DNA from: DATEAV01 sp964575425
Lineage (GTDB): Bacteria > Chloroflexota > Anaerolineae > Anaerolineales > E44-bin32
Direction of reading: 5' to 3'
Length of the DNA stretch: 64,000 nt
Assembly: GCA_964575425.1 (NCBI GenBank)
Contig: CAZNRD010000003.1
Location: 1-64,000 of the forward strand
Shown piece after piece: positions 41,683-49,551 of the stretch. Under the pieces are notes generated by a model. It was not told where the DNA came from. It was given only the letters and a program-made list of their open reading frames with translations, and made no database searches. Position 1 is the first letter of the stretch. Each line of letters opens with the position of its first letter. The position numbers and the translations under genes were made by a program.

Positions 41683-42939
41683 TTATCGGGTGAGGCTGCG
41701 CAGCACCTCGCCCAGCCGCGCCACCTCATCCACGGTGTTGTAGTGGACCAGGCCCACTCGCACCATGCCCCCGCTGCTTTCAAGCCCCAGCCGCTCCGTG
41801 ACGGCCAACGCGTAGTAGTTTCCGTCCCAGACGTAGATGCCCGCCGCATCCAGCGTCTCGGCCACTGCCCTCGGCGCCCAACCCTCGAGCGTGAAGGACA
41901 CCGTTGGCACGCGCCGGTCCAGCATCTTCGGATCCGTCAGCCCATAGATACGCAGGCCCGGGATTTCGCTCAATGTTTCGAGGAGCGCCCGGGAGAGCCC
42001 CATCTCATAGGCGCGGATGGCGCCCATCGCCTGCTTGAGCAGCAACCGCCTGCCCTGGAACGATCGGCCATAGCCCTCGGCGTGCTCGGCGCCGAACGTC
42101 TTTCCCAGCCAGGAAAGATACTCCAGCGCGCCCAATGTCCCGGCGATCCCCTCGTGGTTGCCGGTCCCGGTCTCGAACTTACCTGGCGGATCGTCCGGCG
42201 CGGGTCGAACATTGTGGGCGCGCAAACGGTTCAGATGCTCGTGCTTCCCGTACAGACACGCGAGATGCGGGCCGTAGAACTTGTAGGCGGACACTGCCAG
42301 GTAATCACAGTCGAGCTCCTGGACGTCGATCGGGCCGTGCGCCGCGTACTGCACGGCGTCAACGAAGCAGAGCGCACCCCTCTGATGGGCCATCTCGATG
42401 ATGCGTGCCACAGGGTTGATCGTGCCGACGGCATTGGAGGCGTAACCGACGGCCACCAGCCGCGTACGGCTGCTCAGCGCCGACTCAAGCTGCTCCAGCC
42501 GCAGCGTGCAGTCCTCCACATCAAAGTCAACCCAGTGGACGCGGCATCCTCGATCCTCCGCCACCAGAAGCCAGGGAGCGATGTTGGCGTCGTGGTCGAG
42601 CCGGGTGACGATGATCTCATCGCCGGCCTCCAGTTCTCGCGCCAGGGCGCGGCTCAGGCCGAACGTCAGCGTGGTCATGTTGGGTCCGAAGACAATTTCC
42701 TCCGGCCGAGCGGCGTTGAGGAAGTCAGCCACCGCCTGTCGCGCCTCGTCGAGCACGGCATCGGATTCGCGGCTGGTGCGAAACGCGCCCCCGTGGTTGG
42801 CATTCTTCGTCACCAGATGGCCCACCATCCGCTCGACAACCTGGCTGGGGACCTGTGTGCCGCCCGGGTTGTCGAAGAACACCGCACCCGAGCTCAGCGC
42901 GGGAAACTGCGCACGGATGGTTGATGAATCCATCGCCAT
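41683..42939 (-). CDS. Cysteine-desulfurase-like class V aminotransferase
   Basis: A 418-residue PLP enzyme of the SufS-like group (TIGR01976-type proteins). The PLP Lys is K220 in SAYKFYGPH, with NPVARII and FVDAVQYAAHG before it and GTGNHEG after. Unlike true SufS/CsdA it has no cysteine in the C-terminal third, where the persulfide-carrying Cys should be, so sulfur mobilisation is doubtful; it may act as a decarboxylase, epimerase or other class V enzyme. GAGGAGG precedes ATG 42939; an in-frame ATG lies two codons later. It starts 9 bp after the end of the mobA-like gene, so they may be co-transcribed. Confidence 0.82.
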   Translation of the reverse strand: MAMDSSTIRAQFPALSSGAVFFDNPGGTQVPSQVVERMVGHLVTKNANHGGAFRTSRESDAVLDEARQAVADFLNAARPEEIVFGPNMTTLTFGLSRALARELEAGDEIIVTRLDHDANIAPWLLVAEDRGCRVHWVDFDVEDCTLRLEQLESALSSRTRLVAVGYASNAVGTINPVARIIEMAHQRGALCFVDAVQYAAHGPIDVQELDCDYLAVSAYKFYGPHLACLYGKHEHLNRLRAHNVRPAPDDPPGKFETGTGNHEGIAGTLGALEYLSWLGKTFGAEHAEGYGRSFQGRRLLLKQAMGAIRAYEMGLSRALLETLSEIPGLRIYGLTDPKMLDRRVPTVSFTLEGWAPRAVAETLDAAGIYVWDGNYYALAVTERLGLESSGGMVRVGLVHYNTVDEVARLGEVLRSLTR

Positions 42940-42948
42940 GGCGCCTCC

Positions 42949-43542
42949 TCAGTGGCCGCCGCCTGCCAGCAGGCGCTCGGCCTGCTCCAGGTCCTGCGGC
43001 GTGTTGACGTTGAAAAAGCTCAATCCATCCGGGTCGTAGCGGGCCAGTGTTTCATCCTCAACCGACAAGACGCTCACCCGCGGGTAGAACGCAACCATGC
43101 GCCCCTCGCCCGCGCTCAGCGCCGCCTCAACGGCCGGCAAACACGAGCGGGCATAGACAGCCTGAAGGGGTTCATACTCTCCCCCACGCCGCGGCACGAT
43201 GACCTGCGCACGACCGGACTCGGAAAGCAGGTACTCAAGCAGCGGCCTCGAGACGAACGGCGTGTCGCACGCCAGCACCAGCACCGTCTCCCCCCGGGCG
43301 GCAACCAGGGCCGTGCGCAGACCTGCCAACACCCCAGCCCCTGGCACGTCATCCGGCACAAGCCGAACGCCAGGAAAGGCATAGTCTTGCGTGTCGGTGG
43401 TCGTAATCAGCACATCTTCCCCCAACCCAGCCACCCGATCCAACACGTGCTGCACCAAGGGTTTGCCCCCCAGCAACACCAGGCCTTTATCACGGCCCAT
43501 GCGTCGCGACCGACCACCGGCTTGAATGGCCACCGTCACCAT
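42949..43542 (-). CDS. Molybdenum cofactor guanylyltransferase-like protein (MobA)
   Basis: A 197-residue nucleotidyltransferase that would add GMP to molybdopterin to make the guanine dinucleotide cofactor. The nucleotide-binding motif is VTVAIQAGGRSRRMGRDKGL at the N-terminus, then VPGAGVLAGLRTAL and VLACDTPFVSRPLL, and the C-terminal FFNVNTPQDL, all as in MobA. Length is normal. ATG 43542 has no clear ribosome site. It starts divergently from the radical SAM gene, 57 bp away, with TATAAT in between on the plus strand. It is not next to molybdoenzyme genes here. Confidence 0.88.
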   Translation of the reverse strand: MVTVAIQAGGRSRRMGRDKGLVLLGGKPLVQHVLDRVAGLGEDVLITTTDTQDYAFPGVRLVPDDVPGAGVLAGLRTALVAARGETVLVLACDTPFVSRPLLEYLLSESGRAQVIVPRRGGEYEPLQAVYARSCLPAVEAALSAGEGRMVAFYPRVSVLSVEDETLARYDPDGLSFFNVNTPQDLEQAERLLAGGGH

Positions 43543-43581
43543 GCCTCGATTCTACCCCGCGGCGGACCCATCCACTGGGCT

Positions 43582-43589
43582 GTTATAAT
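43582..43589 (+). promoter_or_regulatory. Extended -10 element of the radical SAM gene
   Basis: TGTTATAAT (TG-T-TATAAT, 43581-43589) lies 10 bases before the chosen ATG, so the transcript would start within a few bases of it. Confidence 0.55.
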
Positions 43590-43599
43590 GACACTTGGC

Positions 43600-44727
43600 A
43601 TGACTACGTTGGCCAGGCAGCTTGACGACCTCACGGCGGAGGGCGAACTCTACCAAGCGCTGCCAGACGGCGCGATTCGCTGCCACGCATGTGGCCACCG
43701 CTGCCTGATCCGGCCAGGCAAGCGCGGAATTTGCAGGGTGCGTTTCAACGAAGGGGGGCAGCTGCGGGTCCCCTGGGGCTACGTCGCCGGCCTTCAATCC
43801 GATCCTGTTGAGAAGAAGCCCTTCTACCACCTGTTCCCCGGATCCGATGCCCTCACCTTCGGGATGCTCGGCTGCGATTTCCACTGCAGTTACTGCCAGA
43901 ACTGGCTGAGCAGCCAAGCCCTGCGCGATCCGACCTCGGATGAGGCCGGCCACTATATCCGGCGCGTCACCCCGCAGGAGATCGTGGCCTGCGCTCGTGA
44001 GATGGGCGCGCGCCTCGTGGTCTCATCCTACAACGAGCCGTTGATCACGTCGGAGTGGGCGGTGGCCATTTTCAAGCAGGCCGTCAGCGCCGGCCTTGCC
44101 TGCGCCTACGTCTCCAACGGCAACGCCACACCTGAGGTGCTCGAATACCTTCAGCCCTGCCTGACGGCCTTCAAGGTTGACCTGAAGACAATGCAGGAAG
44201 CTCAATACCGCAAGCTCGGCGGTGTGCTTCGCCATGTGCTGGATACGATCCAGCGCGCGCATGACCTTGGGCTGTGGGTGGAAGTGGTGACTCTCGTCGT
44301 CCCAGGCTTCAACGACAGCAACGAGGAGCTGATGGACGCGGCTCGGTTCCTGGTCGCGGTCTCGTCCGACATTCCCTGGCACGTCACCGCCTTCCACCCC
44401 GACTACAGGATGACCGAGCCGGGCAGCACCCCTGCGGCCACCCTGCTGCGCGCGGCGGAAATCGGGCAGGAAGCCGGGCTGCGCTACGTCTATGCCGGAA
44501 ACCTCCCCGGCCGGGCGGGCGAATACGAGCACACGCTCTGCCCGACGTGCCGCACCGCTCTCATCCGGCGCATGGGATATCTCATCTTGGAGTACGCCCT
44601 GACATCTCGGGGCACGTGTCCGAAATGCGGCACAAGGATCCCGGGCGTGTGGCCTGCCTCCCCTGACGAGGTGCGCACGGGCGCAGGGTCCGAGTGGTTC
44701 GACCGGCGCCCGCGTCCGGTGCGCTGA
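43600..44727 (+). CDS. amrS: AmmeMemoRadiSam-type radical SAM enzyme (AmrS)
   Basis: A 375-residue radical SAM protein. The [4Fe-4S] motif CxxxCxxC is at C92, C96, C99 (GCDFHCSYCQNW). Two additional cysteine sets frame the enzyme: CHACGHRC (about 28-35), then GKRGICRVR near the N-terminus, and CPTCRT and CPKCGTRIPG near the C-terminus, typical of the AmrS family. In other genomes AmrS is linked with AMMECR1 and Memo proteins; none of these is present here. The -10 element right upstream and the missing ribosome site suggest a leaderless mRNA. A small gene overlaps or abuts its stop. Substrate unknown. Confidence 0.87.
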   Translation: MTTLARQLDDLTAEGELYQALPDGAIRCHACGHRCLIRPGKRGICRVRFNEGGQLRVPWGYVAGLQSDPVEKKPFYHLFPGSDALTFGMLGCDFHCSYCQNWLSSQALRDPTSDEAGHYIRRVTPQEIVACAREMGARLVVSSYNEPLITSEWAVAIFKQAVSAGLACAYVSNGNATPEVLEYLQPCLTAFKVDLKTMQEAQYRKLGGVLRHVLDTIQRAHDLGLWVEVVTLVVPGFNDSNEELMDAARFLVAVSSDIPWHVTAFHPDYRMTEPGSTPAATLLRAAEIGQEAGLRYVYAGNLPGRAGEYEHTLCPTCRTALIRRMGYLILEYALTSRGTCPKCGTRIPGVWPASPDEVRTGAGSEWFDRRPRPVR

Positions 44728-44747
44728 TGATGCCGGGGGAACCGAAC

Positions 44748-45065
44748 ATGGACGACCCGGGCGGCCCCGTCAAATTGCTCCTCAGCTACGATCCGGTCCC
44801 CGAGCAAGAGGAGGCGTACTTCCGATATGTGCTCGGCGAGTTCGTCCCCGCGCTTGCGCAAGCCGGCCTGCCGATGTGTGAGGCCTGGCTCACAGCCTAC
44901 GGCCCCTATCCGCTGCGCCTCACCGGCTTCCTGGCACGCGATCTCGAGGCGCTCCAGCTGGTCCTGGCGTCTCCAACCTTCCAAAGTCTGGAGACCCGCC
45001 TGCAGCAGTACGTCGTCAACTACCGCCGCCGCATCATGCGCGCCCGGACAGGCTTTCAGTTCTAA
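44748..45065 (+). CDS. Conserved hypothetical protein
   Basis: A 105-residue protein beginning MDDPGGPVKLLLSYDP, with two amphipathic helix stretches (YFRYVLGEFVPALAQAGL and LQLVLASPTFQSLETRL), beta strands between them and a basic C-terminus. The alternation of helix and strand is like a dimeric alpha/beta barrel, but I cannot name the family. ATG 44748 has GGGGGAA upstream; ATGs at 44727 and 44730 overlap the stop of the radical SAM gene (TGATG). It is likely co-transcribed with it. Confidence 0.6.
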   Translation: MDDPGGPVKLLLSYDPVPEQEEAYFRYVLGEFVPALAQAGLPMCEAWLTAYGPYPLRLTGFLARDLEALQLVLASPTFQSLETRLQQYVVNYRRRIMRARTGFQF

Positions 45066-45446
45066 GACATAGCGCGGCTGCGTGTCCCTGCTCGCGTTTC
45101 CGCGCCAGCAGTTCCTCACCCCCCCCGAGTCCCACGGAAGCGCCGCAGCCCTTGCGCGTTCCATCCAGGATACACTACAATACATTAGCCCCGGCTCCAT
45201 CCCGCGACGCACCTGGCCCCCCACCACGCCTCCACCCCTGCCTGGCCGGGGCTTTCTCCTCTATCGTCGCTGTCGAATGAGTCTCCCATGACAAGCGTCA
45301 CCCACAAGGTCCTTGCCCGATGTCGGTCGTCGCCACCTGCCGTGACAGTCAACACTGGCCGTCCCCGCCAGGCCGGCATTAGACTATAAGGTGGACGCAG
45401 GCCGCGGAGGTGGGCCCTGGCCACGGTCATTTGGGAAGCGGCGGAG
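45066..45446. other. Intergenic region
   Basis: These 381 bases contain no gene I can support. There are candidate -10 hexamers (TACACT and TACAAT near 45171-45182; TATAAG near 45386) and a distant inverted pair AGCCCCGGC/GCCGGGGCT (45187-45195 and 45245-45253) with a U-rich end that may terminate the upstream transcript. Confidence 0.4.
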
Positions 45447-45638
45447 ATGAGGCGCTGCGAACACCTCGGGCGCGTGGTGAAGCTTGAGGTTCAGCACGTC
45501 TACCCGGATGAGATCCTTCCAGACCAGCCACCACAGATCCGGGCGCGCCGTTGTTCCGAAGCACTGGCCTGCAACAAGCTTGAGAGGCCGGCCTGCGTCT
45601 GGTCGGGCACGCTCCCCAGCCACGATCCTCTGGCCTAG
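45447..45638 (+). CDS. Cysteine-rich small protein
   Basis: A 63-residue protein, MRRCEHLGRVVKLEVQHVYP at the start and RPACVWSGTLPSHDPLA at the end. It has four cysteines (about 4, 35, 42, 50) in an ordered pattern, C-x30-C-x6-C-x7-C, and a compact, balanced composition unlike the shadow frames, so a metal-binding mini-protein is plausible. The ATG has GGGAAG and CGGAG close upstream. The presence of conserved-looking segments such as YPDEILPDQPPQIRARRC suggests a real family. I do not recognise it with certainty. Strong hairpins follow. Confidence 0.5.
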   Translation: MRRCEHLGRVVKLEVQHVYPDEILPDQPPQIRARRCSEALACNKLERPACVWSGTLPSHDPLA

Positions 45639-45690
45639 CTGCCCGCCCCAAGTACTTGGCTGACTCTCTCCTCCCAGGAGTCGGGCTGTT

Positions 45691-45721
45691 GTCGTGCCCT
45701 CGCAGTTTGCGAGGGCACGAC
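45691..45721. terminator. 14-bp perfect hairpin
   Basis: GTCGTGCCCTCGCA, a 3-nt loop and TGCGAGGGCACGAC. It follows the cysteine-rich gene and has no U-tract on the plus strand. Confidence 0.55.
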
Positions 45722-45748
45722 GCTCCTCACGGCTGCTCCGGAGACACC

Positions 45749-45780
45749 TGCGGCCGGTGCGAAATCGCGCACCGGCCGCA
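45749..45780 (-). terminator. 13-bp perfect hairpin after kbl
   Basis: TGCGGCCGGTGCG, a 6-nt loop and CGCACCGGCCGCA. On the plus strand CACCCTCTTCTTTCC follows, on the minus strand it lies 29 bases after the kbl stop. It may serve both genes. Confidence 0.6.
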
Positions 45781-45808
45781 CACCCTCTTCTTTCCTGCTG
45801 CCTTCGCC

Positions 45809-46999
<1,191 letters not shown>

Positions 47000-47025
47000 C
47001 GTCTTCCTCGAGGCAGAGTTGCGGA

Positions 47026-47283
47026 TCAGCCCCCAAGCGAAGCTTGAATCATCGCCAGTTTGCGGTCCCGCGAGAGCGCCTTGAGCGCGCGCTCACGCCT
47101 CATGGCTGCCGCCCGATCGGCAACGGGCTCCACGTAGGCCAGCCGCACCGGCCGACGGCTGCGAGTGTACTGAGCCCCACGGCCGGCGTTGTGCTCGCGC
47201 AGCCGGCGCTCCGGATCGGTGGTCCAACCCGTGTACAGCGTGCCATCCATACACTCGACGATATAGCAGAAGAAGCTCGGCAC
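47026..47283 (-). CDS. GIY-YIG nuclease-domain protein
   Basis: An 85-residue single-domain protein of the UPF0213/GIY-YIG family. The GIY-like strand is CYIVECMDGTLYTGWTTD, and the Arg and helix RRLREHNAGRGAQYT, then RPVRLAYVE follow as in the family. These small nucleases are related to UvrC-type domains; their biological role is unclear. It is upstream of kbl on the minus strand. Good family assignment. Confidence 0.9.
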   Translation of the reverse strand: MPSFFCYIVECMDGTLYTGWTTDPERRLREHNAGRGAQYTRSRRPVRLAYVEPVADRAAAMRRERALKALSRDRKLAMIQASLGG

Positions 47284-47618
47284 AGCCGCATTATACGCCA
47301 GGCTCCATCGGGCGGCCCGCTTTCAGGTGTCACTATCGTCCAGCGAGGGAGGGCATCATGCCCTGGTCGCAGCTGACCTGTGCAGGAGCGGTGCGCCTGT
47401 TTGGCCTTGGCTCTCTCATCTACGGAAACCAGGCGTTCGCCGAGGTGGCGCGCCCGGTGTGGCGGTACTTCCTTCACCCTTCCCGTGCGGCCCGCGAACC
47501 AGCCCTGCAGGAGACACTGCTGGCTGCGTTGCTGGCATTTCTGCTGGGGACGATCGCCGTGCTGGGCAGGCTGGGTCTGATCCTCACCGCACTGCTGTCG
47601 AAGCAAACGCCAGCCCGC
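47284..47618. other. Intergenic region holding a possible small membrane-protein ORF
   Basis: The 335 bases between the GIY-YIG gene and the TyrA-like gene contain the first part of a plus-strand open frame (see next entry) and no other feature that I can see. Confidence 0.4.
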
Positions 47619-47906
47619 TCAGGAGTGGCGGCGGTCCTTCGACCGCAATTGACCGCCGATGCCGAGCACACGCTCCAACACCCCCCGCTGGGGAAGCTCC
47701 ACCGCCTCCAGCTCCTCGCCCGCCCAATCGCCTCGGCCGCGAGCACGAAGCCAGGCCTGATTGGCCTCCACCGCTTCGCTCAGACGCTGGCTGAGGGCCT
47801 CCGCCTGACCGTCGGCGATCAACTGACGCAGCGCGGTCAACTCCTGCATCAGCGCATCCAGTCTGTGCACGACGTTCTCGCGGTTAAGAGACAGCGTTTG
47901 CTGTAA
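47358..47906 (+). CDS. Possible small membrane protein (uncertain, partly antisense)
   Basis: The first 88 residues (to about 47620) look like a real membrane protein: a polar start with a hydrophobic-aromatic stretch (GAVRLFGLGSLIYGNQAFAE), then ALLAFLLGTIAVLGRLGLIL. ATG 47358 has GAGGGAGGG seven bases upstream. From 47619 on, the frame runs antisense to the TyrA-like gene and its composition becomes shadow-like. The gene may be a truncated or frameshifted remnant, or may really end near 47620. The family is not recognised. Confidence 0.35.
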   Translation: MPWSQLTCAGAVRLFGLGSLIYGNQAFAEVARPVWRYFLHPSRAAREPALQETLLAALLAFLLGTIAVLGRLGLILTALLSKQTPARSGVAAVLRPQLTADAEHTLQHPPLGKLHRLQLLARPIASAASTKPGLIGLHRFAQTLAEGLRLTVGDQLTQRGQLLHQRIQSVHDVLAVKRQRLL

Positions 47907-48614
47907 TGTAGGTGCCGGCTGCAGCACACCCGCGATTGTGGCTGCTGCGAACATGCGCCCGGCCATGCGCCGCGCCTCACGCCAGCCGGGGGACTGCGAC
48001 GCCACCCTCATCAGGGCTGCGCCCAGGAGCGCCGGGAGACTCTCGACGGTGGCTGCCACGCCGTCCGCCTCCGCCGCATCGAGGAAGAACGGCGTTGCGC
48101 CCAAACGCTGGGCCAGCGCCAGGGCAGTCTCCATGGCCGCTTCCGGGGTGCGCGGCGGCACGACCATGGCCGTCAGCCCACCGTCGAAGAGGTCGGCGCG
48201 CATCTCCTCCTGGTGCGGCGCACCGATCAGGAGCGCGGCCGGGCTGACTGCCGGCACGGCGCCGACGAAGTAGCGTTCTGGCGGCAGATGCTCACTCGCC
48301 CAACGCACGGCCTCGGACTTCAGCGAGGAGGTGTCGATTACCACGGCCTCTTTCCTCAGCCTCGGCCCGATCGCTTCCAGGTACGTGCGCACATCGGCCG
48401 GCGCTACCGACAGGATGACGACATCTGCCTCTGCCGCACCACGCTCAGCACGGTGAACCAGCCGCTCGACAGCCCCGGCCTCGCGCGCCAGACGTGCGGC
48501 ACCGGCGTCCGGGTCGTAGCCGATGCGCCGCCCCCGTCCCCCGCCTCGCGCCAGCGCCAGCCCGATGGAGCCCCCGACCTCGTCCAGGCCAATGATCAGG
48601 ATGTCTTGATCCAC
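47619..48614 (-). CDS. Prephenate/arogenate dehydrogenase-family protein (TyrA-like)
   Basis: A 331-residue NAD-dependent dehydrogenase. The Rossmann motif is ILIIGLDEVGGSIGLALA (residues 5-22; GLxxxGGS instead of the usual GLGLIGGS), then VVILSVAPADV and VVIDTSSLKSEAV as in TyrA. A C-terminal helical part (about 180-330) matches the TyrA dimerisation domain. Where TyrA has the catalytic His motif (VGSHPM), this protein has FVGAVPAVSP, so the catalytic His is missing and the enzyme may have another substrate. It precedes a site-2 protease gene divergent from DUF951. The direction of synthesis (tyrosine) is uncertain. Confidence 0.75.
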   Translation of the reverse strand: MDQDILIIGLDEVGGSIGLALARGGGRGRRIGYDPDAGAARLAREAGAVERLVHRAERGAAEADVVILSVAPADVRTYLEAIGPRLRKEAVVIDTSSLKSEAVRWASEHLPPERYFVGAVPAVSPAALLIGAPHQEEMRADLFDGGLTAMVVPPRTPEAAMETALALAQRLGATPFFLDAAEADGVAATVESLPALLGAALMRVASQSPGWREARRMAGRMFAAATIAGVLQPAPTLQQTLSLNRENVVHRLDALMQELTALRQLIADGQAEALSQRLSEAVEANQAWLRARGRGDWAGEELEAVELPQRGVLERVLGIGGQLRSKDRRHS

Positions 48615-48640
48615 GGGAAACCTCGCGGCCTGCGTCCCGG

Positions 48641-49282
48641 TCAGCCTATCAGCAGACTGAACACCCTGGCGGCCGGGGCCTGCACCACCAGCCTCAGTAG
48701 GTTCAGACCGCCGAAGCCTCCAAGCACGATAAGCGCCAGCAGGATGATCGGCCCGTAGGGACGCAGGCGGTAGAGCACCTCTTGCCCACGCGGCGGCAGC
48801 AGGTACTCCGCAATCTTCTCGCCATCAAGCGGCGACAGGGGAATCAGGTTGAAGAAGAGCAGAATCAGGTTGATGAAGATGAACTCCTGCAGAAAGCGGG
48901 CGGTCCATAGGTCCATCGGCGTCTGCAAAGAACTCAGGCTCAGCAGCCCCGCACGGAATGGCAACGCCGCCGCGATCGCCAACAGCAGGTTCGAAAACGG
49001 TCCCGCGGCAGAGACCAACATCAGCCCTGCCGGCGTGCGCCGCTGCAGGACGTAAGGGTTCACCGGCACCGGCTTGGCCCAGCCGAAGCCAGCCAGGATC
49101 AGCATCAGCGAGCCAATGGGGTCGAGGTGGGCGAGGGGATTCAGGGTGAGGCGGCCACTGAGGCGAGGGGTGTCATCACCAAGCCGCTGCGCCGCCCACG
49201 CGTGGGCAAACTCATGCACCGTCAGCGCCACGACCAGCGTCACCAGCCGCGCGGCCAGTCCTGGAAGCGTCAGATCAAACAT
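48641..49282 (-). CDS. Site-2 protease-family (M50) membrane metalloprotease
   Basis: A 213-residue integral membrane zinc protease. The zinc HExxH is VHEFAHAW (H23, E24, H27), the second motif NLIPLSPLDGEKI (N..PxxPLDG) lies near residue 155, and five to six hydrophobic helices surround them. The short size fits the rip/SpoIVFB-like minimal type. ATG 49282 is chosen because TATAAT lies 10 bases upstream, so the transcript would start at or next to the ATG, and no ribosome site is visible. The upstream extension in the open frame has no helix. Substrates unknown, perhaps anti-sigma factors. Confidence 0.88.
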   Translation of the reverse strand: MFDLTLPGLAARLVTLVVALTVHEFAHAWAAQRLGDDTPRLSGRLTLNPLAHLDPIGSLMLILAGFGWAKPVPVNPYVLQRRTPAGLMLVSAAGPFSNLLLAIAAALPFRAGLLSLSSLQTPMDLWTARFLQEFIFINLILLFFNLIPLSPLDGEKIAEYLLPPRGQEVLYRLRPYGPIILLALIVLGGFGGLNLLRLVVQAPAARVFSLLIG

Positions 49283-49292
49283 GGCGAGAGGC

Positions 49293-49320
49293 ATTATACC
49301 ATTCGGTCGGATGGTATAAT
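49293..49320. promoter_or_regulatory. Divergent palindromic promoter pair
   Basis: ATTATACCAT, 8 bases, ATGGTATAAT: a perfect 10-base inverted repeat. Each arm is an extended -10 element (TGGTATAAT) for one strand: minus for the M50 protease gene, plus for DUF951. Each -10 lies where the other promoter would have its -35. No other -35 is visible. Confidence 0.75.
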
Positions 49321-49347
49321 CGCCGCCAGTTACCGGGGAGGCCAGAT

Positions 49348-49551
49348 GTGCTTCCCGACCTAGAGATGAGCGAGGTCCTCCGGCTGCGCAAACCTCATCC
49401 TTGCGGCAGTTACGACTGGGTGGTAGTGCGGCTGGGGGCGGACATCGGACTGAAATGTCTCGGCTGTGGCCGCCGAATCCTCCTCTCGCGTCGCGAGGTG
49501 TCACGCCGCCTTAGGGCGCGCCTCCCCAGGTCCCCATCGGCCGATGGCTGA
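49348..49551 (+). CDS. DUF951-family protein
   Basis: A 67-residue protein of the DUF951 family, with LRLRKPHPCGSYDW and CLGCGRRILLSRREV, the two cysteine-containing segments of the family (C19 and the CLGC pair near 37-40), which probably bind a metal or nucleic acid. GTG 49348 follows GGGGAGG. Its stop overlaps the start of the glycosyltransferase gene (8 bp), so both are translationally coupled. The function is unknown; the gene is common near DNA-binding or ribosome-associated loci in other bacteria. Confidence 0.85.
   Translation: MLPDLEMSEVLRLRKPHPCGSYDWVVVRLGADIGLKCLGCGRRILLSRREVSRRLRARLPRSPSADG

Noticed and set aside
41677..42924. A 415-residue plus-strand open frame
   Set aside because: Exactly antisense to the SufS-like gene, which has a PLP site and a ribosome site.
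45691..45780. The two hairpins as a CRISPR or repeat array
   Set aside because: The two stems have different sequences and there are only two units, so they are not repeats of one element.
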